Origin: Glycomyces tenuis DSM 44171
GTDB taxonomy: Bacteria > Actinomycetota > Actinomycetes > Mycobacteriales > Micromonosporaceae
NCBI RefSeq assembly: GCF_000427885.1
Contig: NZ_ATYW01000001.1
Span: 116,699-180,698 of the forward strand
DNA: 64,000 nucleotides
Direction of reading: 5' to 3'
The position numbers and the translations under genes were made by a program. This document shows, one piece after another, positions 15,576-22,500 of the stretch (position 1 is the stretch's first letter; the number at the start of each line of letters is the position of its first letter). Under the pieces are notes generated by a model that was given only the letters and a program-made list of their open reading frames with translations, ran no database searches and was not told the DNA's origin.

Positions 15576-15800
15576 ATGCAGCATCTTCGAGTGGTCTTCG
15601 ACAACGGCGTGGATGGACGCGAGGACGTCAAACACTTCCGCACCACCAATGAGAACGTCGCCGCCATCATGGCGGACATGAAATCCGGCCGGATGACGGT
15701 TATCGAAATGCACGAACGGTTCGACGACCGGATCGTGAAGGTCTCGACCACGATCGTTCGGATTGAGCGAATCAAGCTGATCGAGATCAAGGATGCGTGA
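15576..15800 (+). CDS. Small hypothetical protein (74 aa)
   Basis: Not recognised. ATG 15576 lies 8 nt after GAGG. The N-terminal strand LRVVFDNGVDG is followed by a helix (NENVAAIMADMKSGR) and paired strands rich in Ile/Val/Lys (RIVKVSTTIVRIERIKLIEIKDA). Its end resembles the preceding 62-aa protein. Its stop codon overlaps the first bases of tRNA-like module C. Confidence 0.55.
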   Translation: MQHLRVVFDNGVDGREDVKHFRTTNENVAAIMADMKSGRMTVIEMHERFDDRIVKVSTTIVRIERIKLIEIKDA

Positions 15801-15865
15801 GCTGGCGACAGCTTACTGGTAGAGCGATCGGCAACCTTCGGGGTTCGAGGCCTCGACGCTCACGC
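15795..15865 (+). other. tRNA-like module C
   Basis: The most complete of the three. GCGTGAGC (15795-15802) pairs with GCTCACGC (15858-15865), enclosing a D-arm-like GCTTACTGGTAGAGC and a T-arm with loop TTCGAGG. Total length is about 71 nt, with no anticodon arm. 15817-15864 matches module B at 47 of 48 bases. It lies directly before the ribosome site of the RRQRL-type zinc protein. Confidence 0.6.
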
Positions 15866-15906
15866 GGTAATAGCAATCACGAATGGAAACGAAAGGAGGA
15901 GTGTAT

Positions 15907-16269
15907 ATGTTCCGTGCCGAATACGACGACCCGGAAGGTGGCCGCCATGGCGGTTTGCCGACCTTCAATTACCGCCACGCACCGGGCGGACTGTACACCC
16001 GCCGACAACTGGCCTTGATGGGCCTGACTCCAGGCCGTCAGCCGATAGCGGCTCAAATCTTGTGGCGACGCGGCAAACGAGTCGCTTACCTCTACCGGAA
16101 AGACCTGGCGCGGCCGAAACGGCCCGCCACACCTGCCCAATTGCGGGCATTGATGAAAGCGTGGGTCGTCTTGTCGACCTGCCCGTCCTGCGGGACCGAA
16201 TACGACTACTACATCCCGAGGCGCTACGGCGAATGCCTCGACTGCTTCGACGGAAGAAAGGCCAACTGA
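15907..16269 (+). CDS. RRQRL-motif-type zinc-binding protein
   Basis: A 120-aa protein starting at ATG 15907, 6 nt after AAAGGAGG. It has the layout of the small zinc proteins found beside AICE replication genes: GGLPTFNYRHAPGGLYTRRQLALMGL, then PIAAQILWRRGKRVAYLYRKDLARPKR, and a C-terminal zinc ribbon CPSCG...CLDC. The usual RRQRL reads RRQLA here. The role is unknown; the zinc ribbon and basic centre suggest nucleic-acid or protein binding. Its stop overlaps the next gene's start (TGATG). Confidence 0.75.
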   Translation: MFRAEYDDPEGGRHGGLPTFNYRHAPGGLYTRRQLALMGLTPGRQPIAAQILWRRGKRVAYLYRKDLARPKRPATPAQLRALMKAWVVLSTCPSCGTEYDYYIPRRYGECLDCFDGRKAN

Positions 16270-16580
16270 TGTACGGAAACGTCTACTGCTCCACCTGCGG
16301 GCAAGGGTTCGACGCGTATGAGTTCAGCTTGCCGAACGGCATGTGCGAACGCTGCGAACAGCTCCGGGAACTGGAACCGGCACAGGCCGGTCTGGAATGC
16401 CGCGACTGCGGCGACGCACTTGCGACCGGGGAAGCCTCTGAGTCCGGCCTGTGCGCCATCTGCGAATGGGAGTTCATCACCGATCTCATGACCTGCAACG
16501 CCCGGATCCGATCGGGCGAATGCGGTCAGATCGCCTGCGATGCCTGTCCTGTGGCAGAGGTGCGGGGCGACCGTGTTTGA
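16269..16580 (+). CDS. Multi-CxxC zinc-ribbon protein
   Basis: A 103-aa protein with at least four CxxC knuckles (CSTC, CERC, CRDC, CAIC) and further Cys in the C-terminal third (CGQIACDACPV), giving two or more likely zinc sites. There is no membrane segment and no recognised catalytic motif. It overlaps the preceding gene by translation coupling and the following zinc protein by 8 bp. Three zinc-binding proteins in a row before the Spd-like membrane protein suggest a common role in element transfer or replication, which is inference. Confidence 0.65.
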   Translation: MYGNVYCSTCGQGFDAYEFSLPNGMCERCEQLRELEPAQAGLECRDCGDALATGEASESGLCAICEWEFITDLMTCNARIRSGECGQIACDACPVAEVRGDRV

Positions 16581-16881
16581 AGCGTTCGCCAATGCGATGC
16601 CGCTGCATCGGGTCGCACGAGTCGACTCGAAACCGCCGTGGATGGACGATCTGGACCTGATGCGGTTCTTCTGCGTCATGTGCAATCTCGCCATCTCCGG
16701 CACGCGACTGGCTGACGATGACCGGCACGTGTTCGTGACGATCCCGGCCCCTGGCTGGGACTACCTCGACTGCATCGTGTGCGGGATTTCCACCGTGCCG
16801 ACCGTCGAGCACTCCAAGAAATGTGACTACTGCAATGGCCTGCCCTGGTGGCAGGTGCGGGAACTCAAGGAGGTCCTGTGA
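16573..16881 (+). CDS. Small zinc-finger-like protein
   Basis: A 102-aa protein starting at GTG 16573 inside the end of the previous gene. CxxC motifs are FCVMC, CIVC and CDYC, with a His-Lys pair (EHSKKCDYC) completing a possible treble-clef site. The C-terminus (GLPWWQVRELKEVL) is amphipathic. It is not assigned to a named family. Its stop overlaps the DUF2637 gene start. Confidence 0.6.
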   Translation: MFEAFANAMPLHRVARVDSKPPWMDDLDLMRFFCVMCNLAISGTRLADDDRHVFVTIPAPGWDYLDCIVCGISTVPTVEHSKKCDYCNGLPWWQVRELKEVL

Positions 16882-17609
16882 CCGTACAAGAACAGCACGC
16901 CCCGCGTGCGACCGAACTGGAAACGGCACACGCCGTATCTCCGAACACACCTACCGATCCGCCGAAATGGCGGCGCCTCGGGCGCAAAGGGCAGCAGCCC
17001 AAACGTACACCGAAGGTCCGGAAGACACCAAAGGTCAAGCAGCCGTCGAAGCGGCCACAGCAGCGGCAAAAGTCGCATCTGCTCAACTCGCAGCGGCGGG
17101 GCGCTTCGGCGGTCTCGTGGCTCGCCTTCGGGCTGGGCATCATCGTGTCCGTCGCGGCCAACATCGGACACATCTGGTTTGTCACCCGGCCCGAGGCCGA
17201 AGCGATGATCTCAGCCATGGTGTTCGCCGGATTCTGGCCGATCGCCTTGGCGGTCGCGGTTGAGGTGCTCTCGCGTGTGACCTGGCCCGGATACCTCAAG
17301 TGGCCCGGCATCGCCGGAACCGCTGCGGTCGGGACGGTTGCCTTGGTGGTGTCCTACCGGCACATGAACGGGCTGCTGCTGCACTTCGGAGAGTCCGAAC
17401 TGTCGGCAGCGCTTGGCCCGATCGGGGTCGACGGCCTGCTGATCGTCGGCGGCTTCGCCATCCTCGCCATCGGCGAGACCAATCGATCGAGCCGACCACC
17501 GCAGCACGGTCACGAATCGGCCGACGACCCGGCAGCGGCTACCACCACTGATGAACCCGAGGCGTCGAACACCTTCATCAGCTTCGGCAACTTCGGTGAA
17601 GGGCGGTGA
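16878..17609 (+). CDS. DUF2637 / Spd-like membrane protein
   Basis: A 243-aa protein, GTG 16878 with AAGGAGG upstream. The N-terminal ~75 residues are strongly basic and Pro-rich (KRTPKVRKTPKVKQPSKRPQQRQK). Four hydrophobic segments follow (SWLAFGLGIIVSVAANIGHIWFV through LLIVGGFAILAIGE), including the pattern AVEVLSRVTWPGYLKWPG and SYRHMNGLLLHFGE that marks DUF2637. Streptomyces plasmids and AICEs encode such proteins as spread (Spd) proteins for movement of the element within mycelium. The tail is acidic. Confidence 0.8.
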   Translation: MTVQEQHAPRATELETAHAVSPNTPTDPPKWRRLGRKGQQPKRTPKVRKTPKVKQPSKRPQQRQKSHLLNSQRRGASAVSWLAFGLGIIVSVAANIGHIWFVTRPEAEAMISAMVFAGFWPIALAVAVEVLSRVTWPGYLKWPGIAGTAAVGTVALVVSYRHMNGLLLHFGESELSAALGPIGVDGLLIVGGFAILAIGETNRSSRPPQHGHESADDPAAATTTDEPEASNTFISFGNFGEGR

Positions 17610-17893
17610 CCGCAATGGTCGAGAACCGCGAGTTCAACGCCTTCGCCCGGCGCATCATCCGCGCCTACGGCAAACGGGTCGCCTCCGGCGACGTGGACGC
17701 ACTCCCCGAGCTGATCGAGCTCGCCGCCTCACTCGATGAGGCCATCACCGAAGCGGTCAAGGGCCTGCGGTCCGAGCCGTTCAACTACTCCTGGACCGAA
17801 ATCGCCGACCGCATCGGCATGTCCAGGCAGGCCGCCCAGCAACGCTGGGGCCGGTCCATCCCGCAGCAGCGGAACCCGAAATCCGACACCTAA
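17606..17893 (+). CDS. Small helix-turn-helix protein
   Basis: A 95-aa protein starting at GTG 17606 (overlap with the upstream stop) or ATG 17615. The C-terminal half has a clear HTH (YSWTEIADRIGMSRQAAQQRWG), preceded by helical segments (FARRIIRAYGKRVASGDVDALPELIELAASLDEAI). This is a common small protein next to rep in AICEs and may regulate rep. The target is unknown. Confidence 0.7.
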   Translation: MTAMVENREFNAFARRIIRAYGKRVASGDVDALPELIELAASLDEAITEAVKGLRSEPFNYSWTEIADRIGMSRQAAQQRWGRSIPQQRNPKSDT

Positions 17894-17985
17894 CCAGTGC
17901 CCCGCCCGACCACTCCTGATCTGCAATCCGAGTCGTCCGGGCGGGGCCAGGCCCCTACGCGCACCACGAGAGGAGGACACCGACC

Positions 17986-19413
17986 ATGACTATCACTGCC
18001 ACCGCTCCGGCCATCGATCCGGGCATCGCTCGTCAGATCATCGACCGCGAGGCCACGACCGGGTGGGATGCCTGGCTTGCCCATGTCGCCGGTACCGGCG
18101 GGTGCGCCTCCCCGATCCGGCTGCGCGGTGACCTCCACACCGCCGACGCTGCGACCGGTGAAATCCTCTCCGCTCGTTCTACATCTTCGATGCCTGATGG
18201 TGTGCTGTACAAAGCCTGCGGGACTCGCCGTGCCGCTATCTGCCCGACCTGTGCCAAGACCTACCAGCACGACGCGTTCCACCTCATCCGCGCCGGCATC
18301 ACGGGCGGCAAGTCCGTCCCCGAGACTGTGGCCGGACACCCGGCCGCCTTCGCCACCTTCACCGCCCCCGCCTTCGGCCCTGTCCACACCCGCAGCCTCA
18401 CCGCCTCCGGCCAGGTGCGTCCCTGTCGTGCCCGCCGTGATGCCGAGACCTGCCCGCACGGTGTCCGCCTCTCATGCACCGCTCGGCATGGTGAGGACGC
18501 TTCCGAACTGGGACGGCCGCTGTGCCTGGACTGCTACGACCACGAGGCACAGGTGGTCTGGAACGCCTTCGCCGGGGAGCTGTGGCGACGCACCCGCATC
18601 ACCGCCGACCGGGCCCTCGCCCGCCGCGCCAAAGCCGCTGGCATCGACCCGGCCACTGTGCGGCTCCGCTATGTCAAGGTCGCTGAGTTCCAGCGCCGGG
18701 GCGCGATCCACTTCCATGCCCTGATCCGCCTCGACGGCCGCATCCCCGGCGACGACTCGATCATTCCCCCGCCGCCCGGCCTCGACGCCGACACCATCGC
18801 CGCCGTACTCGCCGACGCTGGCTCTTCGACGGTCTTCGACACCCCCGAACACCCCACAACCGGCCGGTCTTGGACCATCCGATGGGGCTCCCAGCTCGAC
18901 GTGCGCACCATCGCCCTCGGCGGCGGCGAGATGACCGAGGGCCACGCGGCCGGATACCTCGCCAAATACGCCACCAAAGCCACCGAGGACACCGGCCACC
19001 TCTCCGGCCGCCTCACCGAGACCACTGTCGCCGCCTACGCCGACCCCGAAGGCGATCACATCGCCCGGCTCATCCACGCCTGCTGGAGCCTGGGCACCGT
19101 TGCAGGGGACTGGGCTCGGCTGCGCCGCTGGGCCCACATGCTCGGCTTCGGCGGCCACTTCATGACCAAAGCACGCGCCTGGTCGACCACCCTCGGCGCA
19201 CTCCGCGAAGCCCGCGCCGCCTGGGCCCGCTGTCAACACGCCGTTGACAGCCCAGAGCCTGATACGACCGTGTTGGTCAACTACCTCCGATACGACGGCA
19301 CCGGCTGGCACACCGAAGCCGATGCCCTCATGGCCTCCTCGGCGGCGGCCCGCGCCAGGGAGCAGCGACAGCTTGCCCGTGAAGCTTTGGACGAACTGAA
19401 CACTATGGATTGA
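17986..19413 (+). CDS. RepSA-type rolling-circle replication initiator
   Basis: A 475-aa HUH-type initiator. The N-terminal zinc-like Cys clusters are CGTRRAAICPTC and CRARRDAETCPHG. The metal-binding HUH motif is GAIHFHALIRLDG (about residues 241-253), and the Tyr motif is YLAKYATKA (about 323-331). These match the RepSA family of pSAM2-like elements, which nick a double-strand origin and start rolling-circle replication of the excised circle. ATG 17986 follows GAGAGGAGG. A perfect 8-bp-arm palindrome lies inside the gene's 3' part (19230-19250). Confidence 0.9.
   Translation: MTITATAPAIDPGIARQIIDREATTGWDAWLAHVAGTGGCASPIRLRGDLHTADAATGEILSARSTSSMPDGVLYKACGTRRAAICPTCAKTYQHDAFHLIRAGITGGKSVPETVAGHPAAFATFTAPAFGPVHTRSLTASGQVRPCRARRDAETCPHGVRLSCTARHGEDASELGRPLCLDCYDHEAQVVWNAFAGELWRRTRITADRALARRAKAAGIDPATVRLRYVKVAEFQRRGAIHFHALIRLDGRIPGDDSIIPPPPGLDADTIAAVLADAGSSTVFDTPEHPTTGRSWTIRWGSQLDVRTIALGGGEMTEGHAAGYLAKYATKATEDTGHLSGRLTETTVAAYADPEGDHIARLIHACWSLGTVAGDWARLRRWAHMLGFGGHFMTKARAWSTTLGALREARAAWARCQHAVDSPEPDTTVLVNYLRYDGTGWHTEADALMASSAAARAREQRQLAREALDELNTMD
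19230..19250. repeat. CTGTCAAC-N5-GTTGACAG palindrome within rep
   Basis: Perfect 8-bp arms (19230-19237 and 19243-19250) with a 5-bp spacer, inside the rep coding sequence about 180 bp upstream of xis-int. It is related to the TGTCAA/TTGACA palindrome at 9519-9537 and the shorter one at 15086-15102. It could be an operator controlling the xis-int transcript. Confidence 0.45.
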
Positions 19414-19428
19414 TTGGAAGTGAACATT

Positions 19429-19644
19429 ATGGATGAAAGGATCGTTCTCAAACCGCGTTGGTACACCATGGCACAGGTCGCCGAGCTGCTCGGCTACAGC
19501 CTCGCCAAGGTCAAGACCCTCGTCTACTCCGGCGAGCTGCGCTCGCTCAAAGACGGCGGCAACCGGCGCATCCTCCCCGAATGGGTGGACGAATACGTGA
19601 CGCGGAAAGCTGCTGCGTCTGAATCGTTGGAGCTGGTGGCATGA
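19429..19644 (+). CDS. xis: Excisionase (MerR-like HTH, Xis)
   Basis: A 71-aa protein. I choose ATG 19429 (8 nt after GGAAG) rather than the TTG at 19414. It has a winged HTH of the excisionase class: WYTMAQVAELLGYSLAKVKTLVYSGELRSLKDGGNRRILPEWVDEYV. It is translationally coupled to the integrase (ATGA). It would bend attachment-site DNA and favour excision. Confidence 0.88.
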   Translation: MDERIVLKPRWYTMAQVAELLGYSLAKVKTLVYSGELRSLKDGGNRRILPEWVDEYVTRKAAASESLELVA

Positions 19645-20849
19645 GCAAACGCGCCAAGGGTGAAGGCTCCATCTATCCGCACGGCGACGGCTGGGCCGCC
19701 TACGTCTGGGTCACGACGCCCAGTGGTGAACGGAAACGCAAGTACGTCTATGGGAAAGAACGGAACGACGTTCACGCCAAGTGGATTAAGCTCCACCAGG
19801 CCGCTGTGCGCGGTGCCGTCGAAACCAAGTCCAAGACCGTTGAACAGTACATGCACTACTGGCTCCAAGAGGTCATCAAGCCCAATCGAGAGCCGAAGAC
19901 CTATGACGGATACGAACGGTTCACACGACTGCACATCGTGCCGTGGATCGGAAAGAAAAAGCTTGATCGGTTGTCGGCCCGTGATATCCAGCAGTGGGCA
20001 AACAAGCTCGCCACGGTGTGCCAGTGCTGCCAACAGGGCATTGACGAGCGACGCTTGCCGCATAAATGCTGCGCAAAGGGAGAATGCTGCCGAAAGACTT
20101 TGTCCCCCAGAGCTATCAGTGACGCGCGAACGGTACTCCGCTCGGCACTGTCTCAGGCGGTCACTGATGAGTTGGTCGAGGTCAATCGCGCCATGCAGGT
20201 GCGTCTGCCCAGCGGCCGAAAGCGCCGCAAGAAGGCGTGGACCACCGATGAAGCCCGGCGGTTCCTTGAGCATGTCCGTACCGATCCGCTCTATGCGGCC
20301 TATCTGCTCGTGCTGGCGATGGGCTTGCGCAAGGGCGAAGTCTTGGGCCTGACTTGGAGCAGCCTCGATCTGGAAGAGGGAGCACTCGAACCGTCGTGGC
20401 AGCTCCAGCGGGTCATGGGTGAGCTGTTGCACAAGAAGAAGGCGAAGACCGAGGAGTCCGAGAACGCCTTGCCGATGCCGGACCTGTGCATCAAGGCATT
20501 GCAGGCGCGCCGGGAGCGGCAGCAACGCGACAAAGCCAAGGCTGAATACTGGCATGACTCGGACTTGGTCTTCACCACCAAGTTCGGAACACCGATCGAG
20601 CCGCGTAATTTCCATCGGTACTTCGTCGGTCAGCTCGAATCGGCGGGATTGCCTCGGATCTCGGTACATGATGCGCGGCGCACCTGTAGTTCACTGCTGG
20701 TGGATCTCGATGTCCACCCTCGGGTCATCATGGCGATCATGCGACACTCGGACTTCAAGATGACCATGGAGGTTTACGCGCAAGCCTCCAACGAGGCCAC
20801 CAGGGAAGCGCTTCGGAAGCTGAGCGAGAACTTCGAGGTCAAGGACTAG
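19641..20849 (+). CDS. int: Tyrosine integrase of the AICE
   Basis: A 402-aa site-specific recombinase. The N-terminal arm-binding domain is (GEGSIYPHGDGWAAYVWV). The SAM-like core-binding domain carries an unusual Cys-rich insertion (about 130-152: CQCC, CC, CC) that looks zinc-binding. The catalytic domain has Arg in GLRKGEVLGL (about 230), HDARR (His ~343, Arg ~346), a second His in MRHSDF (~369) and Tyr in MEVYAQ (~378). It acts at the 46-bp tRNA-Pro core sites adjacent to it. It ends 81 bp before attR, with arm-type repeats and a hairpin in between. Confidence 0.93.
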   Translation: MSKRAKGEGSIYPHGDGWAAYVWVTTPSGERKRKYVYGKERNDVHAKWIKLHQAAVRGAVETKSKTVEQYMHYWLQEVIKPNREPKTYDGYERFTRLHIVPWIGKKKLDRLSARDIQQWANKLATVCQCCQQGIDERRLPHKCCAKGECCRKTLSPRAISDARTVLRSALSQAVTDELVEVNRAMQVRLPSGRKRRKKAWTTDEARRFLEHVRTDPLYAAYLLVLAMGLRKGEVLGLTWSSLDLEEGALEPSWQLQRVMGELLHKKKAKTEESENALPMPDLCIKALQARRERQQRDKAKAEYWHDSDLVFTTKFGTPIEPRNFHRYFVGQLESAGLPRISVHDARRTCSSLLVDLDVHPRVIMAIMRHSDFKMTMEVYAQASNEATREALRKLSENFEVKD

Positions 20850-20850
20850 C

Positions 20851-20874
20851 GTTGCTGTAAAACACTGCTGTAAA
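20851..20874 (+). repeat. Right arm-type integrase site (TGCTGTA pair)
   Basis: TGCTGTAAA occurs at 20853 and 20866, 13 bp apart, in the same orientation and spacing as the pair at 9473/9486. The two 24-bp blocks match at 21 of 24 positions. It lies directly after the int stop codon and 56 bp inside attR. Confidence 0.6.
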
Positions 20875-20879
20875 CACAG

Positions 20880-20917
20880 TCAGGGCCGGTATCCCGATGA
20901 TGGGAAACCGGCCCTGA
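20880..20917 (-). terminator. Hairpin downstream of tRNA-Pro (element-encoded replacement terminator)
   Basis: A perfect 11-bp stem, TCAGGGCCGGT / ACCGGCCCTGA (20880-20890 with 20907-20917), contains an inner TCCC/GGGA. On the minus strand it follows the tRNA and is succeeded by a short T-containing stretch. It can also end int transcription from the other side. It may replace the tRNA's original terminator, now left at 9314-9338. Confidence 0.55.
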
Positions 20918-20930
20918 CCTGCATGTTCTT

Positions 20931-20976
20931 TGGTCGGGTTGACAGGATTTGAACCTGCGACCCCCTCGTCCCGAAC
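20931..20976 (-). repeat. attR: 46-bp core shared with attL
   Basis: Identical to 9343-9388. At this end the core continues into the 5' half of the tRNA, so the gene is rebuilt by the insertion. It is adjacent to the integrase, as usual for AICEs. Confidence 0.97.
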
Positions 20977-21007
20977 GAGGTGCGCTACCAAGCTGCGCCA
21001 CAACCCG
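20931..21007 (-). tRNA. tRNA-Pro (anticodon CGG), integration target
   Basis: 77 nt including an encoded CCA. The acceptor stem is CGGGTTG / CAACCCG with discriminator A. There is a D-arm with GGTAGC, the anticodon loop TTCGGGA gives anticodon CGG (Pro), and the T-arm holds GTTCAAATC. It is intact, because the element replaced its 3' half with an identical copy. Confidence 0.96.
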
Positions 21008-21123
21008 ATATTCGTTTGTCCGTGAACGCATTGGAGTGTTCACACCGAGAAGAAATGCTACCTGAGCCGGGGCTGCGACGTCGAACGGGGTCCGGCGCGG
21101 CCGGGCCCCGTCACAGTCGGCGT

Positions 21124-22020
21124 CTAGAGCTCGGCCGGCACGAAGGTCAGCAGACTCGCCTCGGGCGCGCACGCGAAGCGCACCGGCGCGTACGGCGACG
21201 TGCCGAGGCCCGCCGAGACGTGCAGCCACATGTCGTCCCACGGGTGCAGGCCCTTGACTCGCTTGCGGTCGATCCCGCAGTTCGTCACGAGCGCGCCGTA
21301 CCCCGGCACGCACACCTGGCCGCCGTGGGTGTGGCCGGCGGCCACGAAGTCGTAGCCGTCGCGGGCGAAGTCGTCCAGCACGCGCGGCTCCGGCGAGTGC
21401 GTCAGCCCGATCGACAGGTCCGCGTCCCTCGGGACGGGGCCGGCGACCAGGTCGTAGTCGTCGAGGTCGAAGTGCGGGTCGTCGACCCCCGCGAAGTGGA
21501 TGCTCAGGCCCGAGACCACCGCATCCGCCGAGGCGTTGTTCAGGTCGGTCCACCCGCCGTCGACGAGGACCTTGTGCAGCTCCTCGGTCGGCAGCGGATC
21601 ACCGTACTTGTGCTCGTGGTTCGGGTTGAAGTACTGGAGCGGGTTCTTGAACACCGGTGCGTAGTAGTCGTTCGAGCCGAACACGAACGCGCCCGGCGCG
21701 TCGAACAACGGTCGCAGTGTCTTGGAGACCAGGTCGAGCGCCTCAGGGTGGGCGAGGCTGTCGCCGGTGAGAAGCACCAGGTCCGGGTCGAGCGCGGACA
21801 GCGACGCCACCCAGTGCGCCTTCCGCACCTGCCCCGGCGTCATGTGGAGGTCGGAAATGTGCAGGACTCGGATCGGTTCGGCCTCCGGCGGCAGCACCGG
21901 CACCGCGAAGTGGCGGAGCGTGTACTGGACGCGCTCGTAGAGGGACGCGTATGCGAGCGCCAGCGCACCGGCGCCGACCCCGATACCGGCTGCTGCGGCA
22001 AGGCCACGGCTGATCTTCAT
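21124..22020 (-). CDS. Calcineurin-like metallophosphoesterase
   Basis: A 298-aa protein. An N-terminal hydrophobic segment (about 5-26) suggests a membrane anchor or signal. The metallophosphoesterase motifs run in order: VLHISDLHM (D-x-H), LLTGDSLA (GD), GSNDYY (GNHD-like, here GSND), and AAGHTHGGQV (GHTHGG) near residue 230. The GNHD motif is altered (GSND). It probably hydrolyses phosphoester substrates outside or at the membrane; the specific substrate is unknown. It starts only 24 bp from the divergent YqeY gene. Confidence 0.87.
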   Translation of the reverse strand: MKISRGLAAAAGIGVGAGALALAYASLYERVQYTLRHFAVPVLPPEAEPIRVLHISDLHMTPGQVRKAHWVASLSALDPDLVLLTGDSLAHPEALDLVSKTLRPLFDAPGAFVFGSNDYYAPVFKNPLQYFNPNHEHKYGDPLPTEELHKVLVDGGWTDLNNASADAVVSGLSIHFAGVDDPHFDLDDYDLVAGPVPRDADLSIGLTHSPEPRVLDDFARDGYDFVAAGHTHGGQVCVPGYGALVTNCGIDRKRVKGLHPWDDMWLHVSAGLGTSPYAPVRFACAPEASLLTFVPAEL

Positions 22021-22044
22021 ACCCCAACGGTAGATTGTCGAGAT

Positions 22045-22500
22045 ATGAGTGAGCTAAAGACCCAGTTGGAAACCGATATGCGATCGGCCCTCAAGGCGCG
22101 GGACAAGGTGACGCTGGGCACGCTGAGGATGGTGCTCGCGGCGATCCGCAACGAGGAGGTCGCCGGCAAGTCGGCGCGCGAGCTCGACGACGCCGAGGTC
22201 GTCAAGGTGCTCATCAAGCAGGCGAAACAGCGCCGCGAGGCCGCCGAGGCGTTCCGCGAGGGCGGGCGCGAGGAGTCGGCCGAGGCCGAACTGGCCGAAG
22301 AGGCCGTGATCAAGCGTTACCTGCCCGAAGAGCTCACTGAGGCCGAACTCACTGCGATCGTGCGCGCCGTGATCGCCGAGGGCGGTTTCTCCGGCCCGAA
22401 GGACATGGGCAAGGTCATGAAGACCGTCCAGCCGAAGGTCGCGGGCCGTGCGGACGGGAAGGTCGTGGCCGACATCGTCAAGGCCGAGCTGGCCGGGTGA
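22045..22500 (+). CDS. GatB/YqeY domain protein
   Basis: A 151-aa member of the YqeY family (similar to the tail domain of aminoacyl-tRNA amidotransferase GatB). Typical features are the N-terminal LKTQLETDMRSALKARDKVTLGTLRMVLAAI, a central E/K/R-rich coil with QAKQRREAAEAFREGGR, and the C-terminal FSGPKDMGKVMKTVQPKVAGRADGKVVADIVK. The family may bind tRNA; its cellular role is not defined. The start is ATG 22045, divergent from the phosphoesterase. Confidence 0.92.
   Translation: MSELKTQLETDMRSALKARDKVTLGTLRMVLAAIRNEEVAGKSARELDDAEVVKVLIKQAKQRREAAEAFREGGREESAEAELAEEAVIKRYLPEELTEAELTAIVRAVIAEGGFSGPKDMGKVMKTVQPKVAGRADGKVVADIVKAELAG

Larger units (their letters stand above)
9343..20976 (+). mobile_element. 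Actinomycete integrative and conjugative element (AICE, pSAM2-like) in tRNA-Pro
   Basis: An 11.6-kb element with exact 46-bp direct repeats at both ends, integrated at the 3' end of tRNA-Pro(CGG). It contains the full AICE set: tyrosine integrase and excisionase at the right end next to attR, a RepSA-type rolling-circle initiator, a TraB/FtsK-like dsDNA translocase, a DUF2637/Spd-like membrane protein, zinc-ribbon proteins and an XRE regulator. Cargo or stability genes at the left are a toxin-antitoxin pair, an HD hydrolase and a NUDIX protein. AICEs of this kind excise, replicate as circles and transfer as double-stranded DNA. All core genes look intact, so the element may be mobile. Confidence 0.95.

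Noticed and set aside
15438-15865. Functional tRNA genes in the element
   Set aside because: All three modules lack an anticodon arm.
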